A DNA stretch of 5,408 nt from contig CAMBBY010000129.1 in assembly GCA_945863825.1 (NCBI GenBank), positions 1-5,408 on the forward strand. The letters are read 5' to 3'. The notes under the pieces are model-generated. The model saw only the letters and a program-made list of their open reading frames with translations. It did no database searches and was not told the origin of the DNA. Every line of letters starts with the position of its first letter. Position 1 is the stretch's first letter. A program made the translations under genes and the position numbers. Source of the stretch: an uncultured Prevotella sp. GTDB taxonomy: Bacteria > Bacteroidota > Bacteroidia > Bacteroidales > Bacteroidaceae. Of this stretch, positions 1 to 5,408 are shown piece by piece.

Positions 1-131
1 ACCTGCTTGCTTTTATTGTGCTATGCTATCCACACGCTTTTGCAAGTGACCCATATTCCTTCTCGGATTTCAGTTATGGAATTGAAACTATTTGGTGAAT
101 ACACATACCCCGTCTGGAAGTTAAAGCACCA

Positions 132-779
132 CTAAAGATCTATCCAATAGTTGATGCGATGAGTAACATTGGTCTTGAGCCACGGATTACCACCTACCCA
201 AGACAGAGAATCGGTAAAATAACCATATTCACTAGATAGATTCTGGTCTGGATAACTGGTGGAACAATCATAGTTTAAGCGCATCCAATTACGTCTGGTC
301 AGCTGATAATAGGCCATGAAACTTCCACCAACTGGCACCTGAGTTTTCTTGGCATGATTGTTATTCAAGCCCACATGCTCTGCCCAACCGGAAAACATCA
401 ATTGCGCATTATTATCAAAATGCCAATTGAGACTTGCCCACAGGCGATTTCGCAAATAGCTGTTGGTGTTCAGCTTTTCGCCGGTATCATTATCTTCCCT
501 CTTGTAACTTTTCCATGTATTCTCATAGCCAGCATTCAATGTAAGATGACCATTGGCAAAATTGGTCCATCCACTTATACGGAAGCGAGTAAAGTTCATC
601 TGGTCCTGGAAATGATTATTCAGCACAAATCCCGTACTCTCCGACTGATCTGTAAGACTGCGGGTTGGAGAAAACCTGTAATTGAAATCGGCAGTCCATC
701 TTACTCTTCCCACATTGTCACGGTAGAACACAGCCATCGAATGTTCACTATCTCTCACATGGGTGCGTATATCGCGAGT
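132..779 (-). pseudogene. Distal piece of the broken barrel gene: further transmembrane strands
   Basis: This piece continues in the same frame after TAG 780-782 (TRDIRTHVRDSEHSMAVFYR). It encodes more alternating aromatic strands, for example WTADFNYRFSPT, LTLNAGYENTWKSY, RLWASLNWHF and QLMFSGWAEHVG. The SEYGYFTDSLSWVGGNPWLK segment resembles the GNP-x-L signature of this barrel family. It stops at TAG 132-134 after INYWIDL. The stop falls right after the GNP segment, well before the usual last strands, so it is probably a third premature stop. A GTG at 758 could be called as a start, but no signal peptide follows it. Confidence 0.72.
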
Positions 780-1238
780 CTATCTTGTCTCGGTATGAGT
801 ATTTTCATCTGCCCGCAATATAGTATAATGATTATAGGTATCATGATCACGCCCTGCACCGTATTGATATACAAACGAAAGAGACTGATTTTTCTGTATG
901 GCATAATCCAGGCTAAGCAATCCCGAACGGTATCTTTCAAATGTGATGATATTCCTGATACCATCAGGATTGTTCACTAGCGTTTCCTTGATTCCATTCT
1001 GCAGGTAATTCTTTGACCAGTTCGTGTCATACGCACCTTGTCCAAAAGAACCATAGGCAAAAGCATAAATATTCCACTTGTTTTTGGTATATGAAAAATT
1101 TGCCGTCGTATTCTCAAAGATGCATTTCTTGTCATTCTCGCCGTTCAGATTGAAGCCTTCATTATTAAAGAGCATGCCTTCATAACCTTCATAATTCTTC
1201 TTGGTATGCAGGTTTATCAATACATCATAGCCTTGGTA
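780..1238 (-). pseudogene. Middle piece of the broken barrel gene: plug/barrel junction and first strands
   Basis: Directly after the TAA at 1239-1241, the same frame continues YQGYDVLINLHTKKNYEGYE, which is the junction where a plug domain hands over to the first barrel strand. It then gives amphipathic strands rich in Y, F, W and N (for example WNIYAFAYGSFGQG and SLSFVYQYGAGRDHD). It ends at TAG 780-782. A gene caller could start this piece at TTG 1220, but that codon falls inside the conserved junction, and no separate start or leader is visible. It is therefore a fragment of the same gene, not an independent one. Confidence 0.75.
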
Positions 1239-1649
1239 TTAACCTTGCGGTTTATCAATCACCTCTACCTTATCAAAGCGGATATGCTGAATATTCCGCA
1301 GATAATTCATATCTTTTTCTACGCTATCTACCAATACTATGATATTGGAGGAATTGTGATAAGTTAAAGAACGGTCCACAAAGTTATAAGTAAAATTAGG
1401 CAGCTTTCCCAACATTTGGATAGTACTAACTGTACCACGACGCAAATCCTTGGTTATTGCTACTTTCATCTTGTCACCACTTTGCAGAATAGAGTTTCCT
1501 TTTATGGTGACTTCTTTCAACATGTCAGTTTTCCATATTCCTGTATGCAGGGAATCATCTGGTAATGATTCTCGCATCACAAGATTAGTAGCTATTCCCT
1601 GAATAGCTACCATCTGCACCATAAAGAGTAAAATTAAAATCTTTCTCAT
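1239..1649 (-). pseudogene. N-terminal piece of the broken barrel gene: signal peptide plus plug domain
   Basis: This is the only part of the broken gene with a credible native start. It has an ATG at 1649, then a positively charged start and hydrophobic stretch (MRKILILLFMVQMVAIQGIA), a Sec signal peptide with cleavage around residues 18-22. Residues of about 45-136 form the plug-like region, with the LKEVTIKG opening, the IIVLVDSVEKD segment and the closing VEVIDKPQG. Translation would end at TAA 1239-1241, giving a 136-residue periplasmic plug fragment with no barrel. No obvious function is expected for this product alone, although it could still be made because it follows the GH43 gene closely. 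Confidence 0.75.
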
Positions 1650-1663
1650 AACTTATTCACATT

Positions 1664-2707
1664 TTATTCCAACGTCAGCCACCCATCTTCCGTCCAGTTG
1701 ATTTTCTTCTGAACCAGGATGCTGGCACCATTCTTGCCTACACTGTAACCATGACAGAAGAAGTAATCGCCATCGGGAAAGGAGTAGGCAGAACAATGGC
1801 CCATCGCCTCATATTCTTTCTTATCGCCTTCCAGAATCAGCGTGCTACCGCCATTGCGCATGTCCTTGCCAGCCTTATCCAGATAAGGACCAGCCACCTT
1901 CTTGCTTCTGCCCACGGCAACACGATAGTTGCTCTTGATGCCACGGCAGCAGTAATCCCAGCTCACGAAGAGATAGTAATAACCACCATGCTTCATGATG
2001 AAAGGAGCCTCGATGGCATTGGTGCCGGCAAACTTGGAGGTAGGATTCGGCTCTGCAGAAGTATCGCCCACGGCATGACGACGGGCGATGGTCTGAGGCT
2101 TGGCACCCTTCTTGGCATGCATCGTCTTCTTATCCAGCTTGATCATCTGGATGCCATCCCAGAAAGAGCCCCAGGTAAGCCAAGGGTTTCCCTTCTCATC
2201 AACAATGAAATTCGGATCGATGGCATTCCAATTGTCTCTATCGGCCTTGGAGGCGACGAGGCAGCCCTCATTCTTCCATCCATCCTTATCAGATAAGGAA
2301 GTATTGCTCAGCAAGCCGATGGCAGATGTGTTCTTACCAAAGGTGGAACAGGAATAAGCCAAATACCACTTGTTCTTGAAACGGATAACATCCGGAGCCC
2401 AGATATGCGTGGTAAAACCTGGCACACTATCATGCGTCCATGCCGGAATCTCGCTGTTCTTGAGCACACCCTGAGGAACGATGGTCCAATGCTTGCGGTC
2501 GGTAGAGGTCATCTGCATGATGCCATGACCTGTGCAGTAGAGATAGTACTTGCCATTCTCATACGCCATTACAGGGTCGTGAACAAAAGGAGTATCTACC
2601 ACTATCGGTTCCTGCGGAGCATTCTGTGCCATCATCTGGCAACTGCCTTTTACAACAGGAGCAGCAATGATCATTGCTGCTCCCAATAGTATTTTAGAAA
2701 TCTTCAT
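1664..2707 (-). CDS. Secreted GH43 endo-alpha-1,5-L-arabinanase (subfamily 5-like)
   Basis: This 347-residue protein is predicted to hydrolyse internal alpha-1,5-L-arabinofuranosyl links of arabinan by inversion. Residues of about 1-25 are a Sec signal peptide (MKISKILLGAAMIIAAP). C23 in KGSC is not a convincing lipobox because K occupies position -3. The rest is one five-bladed propeller. The visible GH43 triad is D44 in FVHDPVM (base), D164 in NAIDPNF (pKa modulator) and E233 in NAIEAPF (acid). Other hallmarks are HIWAPD (101-106), WGSFWDG (179-185), WDYCCRG (250-256) and GHCSAY (303-308), where the His probably corresponds to the metal-site His of arabinanases. The length and the WTEDGWLTLE end fit a complete single-domain member. 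The ATG at 2707 is preceded by AAGGTG. The gene sits 31 nt after the larger GH43 and 14 nt before the barrel gene, as in an arabinan operon. Subfamily placement is by motif memory; the GH43 assignment is firm. Confidence 0.9.
   Translation of the reverse strand: MKISKILLGAAMIIAAPVVKGSCQMMAQNAPQEPIVVDTPFVHDPVMAYENGKYYLYCTGHGIMQMTSTDRKHWTIVPQGVLKNSEIPAWTHDSVPGFTTHIWAPDVIRFKNKWYLAYSCSTFGKNTSAIGLLSNTSLSDKDGWKNEGCLVASKADRDNWNAIDPNFIVDEKGNPWLTWGSFWDGIQMIKLDKKTMHAKKGAKPQTIARRHAVGDTSAEPNPTSKFAGTNAIEAPFIMKHGGYYYLFVSWDYCCRGIKSNYRVAVGRSKKVAGPYLDKAGKDMRNGGSTLILEGDKKEYEAMGHCSAYSFPDGDYFFCHGYSVGKNGASILVQKKINWTEDGWLTLE
2658..2683. repeat. Perfect 26-nt palindrome in signal-peptide codons of the GH43 gene
   Basis: Each half-site is GGAGCAGCAATGA followed by its exact reverse complement with no spacer. 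It spans codons 9-17 of the 347-residue GH43 (GAAMIIAAP), beginning 24 nt after the start of the ATG. In mRNA it could fold into an 11-bp stem with a GATC tetraloop close to the ribosome-binding region. A role in translation or mRNA processing is inference. A chance product of alternating GCA/GCT alanine codons is the alternative. Confidence 0.9.
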
Positions 2708-2738
2708 ATAATTACACCTTATTAAATATATAAGAGAA
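2708..2738 (-). promoter_or_regulatory. Short intergenic gap with Shine-Dalgarno-like AAGGTG
   Basis: The 31-nt AT-rich gap between the two GH43 genes has AAGGTG at 2715-2720, 7 nt before the ATG at 2707. Bacteroidota often initiate without a strong Shine-Dalgarno, so this purine block may or may not matter, but it supports the ATG choice. No terminator hairpin or complete Bacteroidota promoter (TTTG with TAnnTTTG) is seen, which supports co-transcription. Confidence 0.45.
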
Positions 2739-5360
2739 TTACTTGTTCACAAATTTCTTTCCGTTCACAATCACTACACCCTTGTAGCTCTTGTCTACCT
2801 GCTGACCGGAGAGGTTGAACCACTTGCCATCATTCTTCTTCTGGATGATGATAGGGTTCGAGATGCCTGTAGAAAGGCTTGAGCCGTCGATGTAAGACTT
2901 CTCGTTCACGAAGAAGAGAGTTACGTCTCCCTTAATTGTGTTAGAAGTCATACTAAAGGTATAATTATAAGTTTTCTTATCCTTTGTTATCGTAGCATTC
3001 ACCTTGATGGTACCGCTTGCAACATACTCAACAACCATATCGACCAAAGAACCATTCATATCTTGCTTGAAATTAGTCCAATCGAAATTATTGTCCAAGG
3101 TAAACTGCACATTGGCTGTATTTTCATTGGTGTTACCACCCAATTTTGTAAACCATGCATAATTGTCGTTACGAAGCACGAAATACTCTGCATAATTAGA
3201 AGCTCCACGTGATGCCGATGCAGCAACCAATGCCCAATTGTCCCAATTATTAACCTCATCACTATAATTATAGAACTTGAACTCAGCCTTCTTGCCTGAC
3301 TTCAAGACATAATCAGAAGAGAAGTTGCTCCACCAGCCTGAAGTTGTATTCTTCTGTGCAGACACAGGATAATATACCGGAGTCGTTTCCTCAGCCTCAG
3401 CATCGATATTCAGGGTATAATCCTTTACATACTCATACTCATCCTTGCTGATAGTCATGGTCATGGTTACCTTGCCCTTGCCCTTCACCTTGCCGTCATC
3501 GGTCAGGATAGAGGTATCGCTTGACTTCCATGAAATCTTCGCACCCATCTTGCCCTGAGCTGGCAGAGAAGGAGCCGCATTCAGAGTGGCACCGTCAGAG
3601 AATGGCAATGTCATCTTGCTGAGGGTGTACTTAATGGCTGCCTTGGCATCTGCCTTTACAGCCCAAACCTCCTGCTGATAGGTGAAGTTGTTCTGTCCCA
3701 TGGTCAGACTACCGCTTGATGAAGAGAGAGCAGAGATGGCGATGGCTGGGATATTGGTATAGTCTACAGTCTGCTTCACCAACACACCACGATAGACTAC
3801 ATTATTGATAGTCAAGTGGATGTAATCAGTACCAGCCGTACGCTTCCAGGTTCCCTTCTCAGCACCAGTGATGGTTCCATCGGCATTGAGGGTGATGTTG
3901 ACTGGAGTTTCGAAAGCCTTTGCCTTGGTATTCTGACCATACTGATGACGCATGAACTGATAGTCGCCTGCAATTTCTGCATCTGCGATAGATGCCTTGG
4001 ATGCAATCGCCCCATCGGTGATAGTCTCACCATCAAACTCGAATGGAGCTGCCATCAACCAGCCCTCATCGTTGAGGAAGAGCTGATGAACACGCACCTG
4101 ATGACCTTCGCCACCATTGCTGAAACGGGTGTGATAAACCACGAAAGAACGATTCTGCTTGTCAACGAACGCAGAGTTGTGACCCTGTGCAATCTCAGCA
4201 CCGCTCATTGCATCCCACTGGTAACCGCCAAAGAGCAATACGCCACGGTTGTCGGCAGTGGTAGAACTATAGTTCATCTTATAACTCTTGAAGAGTGCCG
4301 ATGTGCCATAGCAATCTACGAAAGGACCATCTGGATTCTCTGAACGGAAGATGCGCATCTGGTAACCGCCATCGCTGGTCAAGCCACCATAGCTCATGAA
4401 GAGGAAGTAGTACTTGCCAATCTTCTGAATATAGCTTGCCTCACCAGATACGTAATATCCACCAGCAATCTTCTTGCCGAAGTAAGGATCGCTGGTACAG
4501 TTGGCACTGGCAGCACCCGGAGTGGTGACCTTGCCATTCACCTCGTAAGGGAAGGTATAGGTATAGTCGCGGAGACCATTGGTCTTATCCAACTTAATCA
4601 TAAAGATACCACCCGACCAGGAGCCGTAGCTCATCCAGAGATTGTCGTTGTCGTCATAAAAGACACATGGGTCGATGCAGTTTGGCCAATAGGTTCCCCA
4701 TTTATCGCCCACCTTATAACGGGAAGGAAGAGCGGTTTCGCCTGTGGCAATGGCAAAGTCGGTATGTTTCCAGTCATCCGCTGCTGCATATGAGTTGTGA
4801 GCGTATGTGCCCTGGAAACCGGAGAAAACTACTGGTCCCTGATAAACCCAAGGTCCTTCGATGTTATCTGAAACAAAGCATACGATGGAAGAGCACCAAT
4901 TGGCGCCATTGAGACTCATATACATACACCATTTCTTCATGGTTTTGTTGTATACGATGTCTGGTGCCCACTGCATACCCTGCACGTTATTGCCCTTAAA
5001 CTGCCAGCCATGGGCATTGAAGTTGCCGAACTTCACTGTTTCGCCCTTGCAGTTCTTCACCTCTGTAATGAGATGAGAAGCATAAGCATTGGCATAGTTT
5101 ACCAAGGTGCCCTGCTTGTTGGCAAAGAGGCTGTTTACATTGCTTGTTGCCTCCTCGCCCGCCTTGAATGATGACCATTCCTGGTAGTTGCTAGCCGCAG
5201 TGGTCTTGCCTCTTCCCAGGTGAGAGCCATATATATAATAGGTGGGCGCGCTAGGGTTGGTGATGTCATCCACCACGATGGATGGGTCGTGACAAACCAC
5301 ACGCTTACTATATGATCTCGACGTATAAGCATTCGTCAGGTCGTTATCGCTGACCTGAGT
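2739..5360 (-). CDS. Multi-domain GH43 endo-arabinanase, 5' end missing (contig edge)
   Basis: There are 873 genuine residues, numbered here from the Thr codon at 5358-5360. Residues of about 20-440 are a GH43 propeller resembling the large arabinanases of subfamily 4. The catalytic residues are D25 in VVCHDPS, D230 in NCIDPCV and E307 in VSGEASY. WAPD (131-134), YGSWSGG and QGHNSAF with H394 also fit. About 453-567 is a beta domain like the GH43 C-terminal module (DYQFMRHQYG ... YRGVLVKQTVDY). About 568-655 is a bacterial Ig-like domain (ISWKSSDTSILTDDGKVKG). About 657-827 is a Trp-rich beta domain, possibly carbohydrate-binding. The last 35 residues are a Prevotella-type tail (WFNLSGQQVDKSYKG, NGKKFVNK). 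The signal peptide and a short leader are missing because the sequence enters a sequencing adapter at 5361. The GTG at 5375 is not a real start. It would degrade arabinan with the GH43 just downstream. Confidence 0.9.
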   Translation of the reverse strand, partial: TQVSDNDLTNAYTSRSYSKRVVCHDPSIVVDDITNPSAPTYYIYGSHLGRGKTTAASNYQEWSSFKAGEEATSNVNSLFANKQGTLVNYANAYASHLITEVKNCKGETVKFGNFNAHGWQFKGNNVQGMQWAPDIVYNKTMKKWCMYMSLNGANWCSSIVCFVSDNIEGPWVYQGPVVFSGFQGTYAHNSYAAADDWKHTDFAIATGETALPSRYKVGDKWGTYWPNCIDPCVFYDDNDNLWMSYGSWSGGIFMIKLDKTNGLRDYTYTFPYEVNGKVTTPGAASANCTSDPYFGKKIAGGYYVSGEASYIQKIGKYYFLFMSYGGLTSDGGYQMRIFRSENPDGPFVDCYGTSALFKSYKMNYSSTTADNRGVLLFGGYQWDAMSGAEIAQGHNSAFVDKQNRSFVVYHTRFSNGGEGHQVRVHQLFLNDEGWLMAAPFEFDGETITDGAIASKASIADAEIAGDYQFMRHQYGQNTKAKAFETPVNITLNADGTITGAEKGTWKRTAGTDYIHLTINNVVYRGVLVKQTVDYTNIPAIAISALSSSSGSLTMGQNNFTYQQEVWAVKADAKAAIKYTLSKMTLPFSDGATLNAAPSLPAQGKMGAKISWKSSDTSILTDDGKVKGKGKVTMTMTISKDEYEYVKDYTLNIDAEAEETTPVYYPVSAQKNTTSGWWSNFSSDYVLKSGKKAEFKFYNYSDEVNNWDNWALVAASASRGASNYAEYFVLRNDNYAWFTKLGGNTNENTANVQFTLDNNFDWTNFKQDMNGSLVDMVVEYVASGTIKVNATITKDKKTYNYTFSMTSNTIKGDVTLFFVNEKSYIDGSSLSTGISNPIIIQKKNDGKWFNLSGQQVDKSYKGVVIVNGKKFVNK

Positions 5361-5408
5361 CTGTCTCTTATACACATCTGACGCTGCCGACGATACTCCT
5401 TGTGTAGA
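5361..5408. other. Illumina Nextera (Tn5) adapter left on the contig end
   Basis: 5361-5379 is the 19-nt Tn5 mosaic end CTGTCTCTTATACACATCT. 5380-5393 is GACGCTGCCGACGA, the rest of the Nextera read-2-side adapter. 5394-5401 is TACTCCTT, the reverse complement of AAGGAGTA, which I recall as the i5 index S507/N507. 5402-5408 is GTGTAGA, the beginning of the P5 flow-cell adapter. These parts occur in the exact order of a Nextera library read-through, so the 48 bases are not genomic and coding evidence must stop at 5360. Confidence 0.98.

Larger units (their letters stand above)
1..1649 (-). pseudogene. Outer-membrane beta-barrel protein with plug domain, interrupted by in-frame stops; runs off left edge
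   Basis: One reading frame runs from the ATG at 1649 to the left edge and resembles the Bacteroidota outer-membrane beta-barrel family related to TonB-dependent receptors (OMP_b-brl_3 type). In order it shows a signal peptide, a plug-like domain (LKEVTIKG...IIVLVDSVEKD...VEVIDKPQG), the plug/barrel junction VLINLHTKKNYEGYEG, and many amphipathic aromatic strands including the family-like GGNPWLK segment near 200-220. The frame contains TAA at 1239-1241, TAG at 780-782, TAG at 132-134 and TAG at 21-23. Protein similarity resumes immediately after the first two stops in the same frame, so these are nonsense changes rather than frameshifts. After 132 the frame still reads barrel-like (FNFQTGYVYSPNSFNSITE). 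The first 505 codons end mid-barrel, whereas intact relatives are usually about 700 residues or more. It starts 14 nt after the upstream GH43 stop, so it is probably co-transcribed. No typical carboxypeptidase-like N-terminal domain is seen. The substrate is unknown. Alternatives are assembly error or stop suppression. Confidence 0.8.

Noticed and set aside
354..980. 208-codon plus-strand open frame opposite the barrel gene
   Set aside because: Its product is a low-quality Ile/Cys-rich translation with no family pattern. It lies antisense to clear barrel coding sequence and is a shadow frame.
780..1241. Programmed frameshift or several separate small genes in the barrel region
   Set aside because: All three open pieces share the same frame and join at single stop codons. 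The inner pieces lack leaders and start within conserved segments, so no frameshift is needed.
1..1649. Genetic code reassignment (TAA/TAG read as Gln)
   Set aside because: The two neighbouring GH43 genes contain no internal TAA or TAG over 1,200 codons and end naturally at TAA. The interrupted gene is the exception, so decay is the simpler reading.
1751..2296. 181-codon plus-strand open frame opposite the second GH43
   Set aside because: The minus strand carries a full GH43 with its catalytic triad here. The antisense translation shows no domain and no plausible upstream signal.
1873..2299. Two similar short inverted repeats (CCTTATC...GATAAGG at 1873-1888 and 2284-2298)
   Set aside because: They encode the similar peptides YLDKAG and SLSDKDG within the GH43, and the pairing follows from Leu, Asp and Lys codon choice. 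The arms are only 7-8 nt.
3474..3500. Short CTTGCC-type tandem repetition
   Set aside because: It reflects the Gly-Lys-rich loop KVKGKGKV of the Ig-like domain and is not a repeat array.
3816..4343. 175-codon plus-strand open frame opposite the large GH43
   Set aside because: It overlaps GH43 coding sequence completely and has no recognisable motif, so it is a shadow frame.
5373..5375. GTG as the start codon of the large GH43
   Set aside because: It lies inside the Nextera mosaic end (5361-5379), so the codon does not exist in the genome.

Overview
The window looks like a short contig from a gut or rumen member of the Bacteroidota, most likely Prevotella/Segatella. The protein style (aromatic-rich GH43 enzymes, a Prevotella-type C-terminal tail, an outer-membrane beta-barrel protein) supports this, as do tight same-strand gene spacing and AT-rich gaps. 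Assignment below family level is inference from protein style, because no ribosomal or marker gene is present.

All genes lie on the minus strand and read right to left. (1) 5360-2739 is a large, multi-domain GH43 endo-arabinanase that lacks its N-terminus. (2) After a 31-nt gap, 2707-1664 is an intact secreted single-domain GH43 endo-alpha-1,5-L-arabinanase. (3) After a 14-nt gap, 1649 to the left edge holds an outer-membrane beta-barrel protein with a TonB-receptor-like plug. Its frame never shifts, but it is broken by in-frame stops at 1239-1241 (TAA), 780-782 (TAG) and probably 132-134 and 21-23 (both TAG). The close spacing and absence of visible terminators suggest one transcript, part of an arabinan/pectin side-chain utilisation locus. 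The two enzymes would cut the alpha-1,5-arabinan backbone outside the cytoplasm or at the cell surface. The barrel protein's substrate cannot be read from the sequence.

The right end, 5361-5408, is not genomic. It is an Illumina Nextera/Tn5 adapter: mosaic end, read primer, an 8-nt i5 index and the beginning of the flow-cell adapter. The apparent GTG start of the large GH43 lies inside this adapter, so the first five residues of the naive translation (MYKRQ) are artefact.

The other main observations are a perfect 26-nt palindrome in the signal-peptide codons of the second GH43, a tryptophan-rich beta domain of unassigned function in the large GH43, and the accumulation of nonsense codons without frameshift in the barrel gene. 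I see no RNA genes, CRISPR arrays, insertion sequences or clear novel system.
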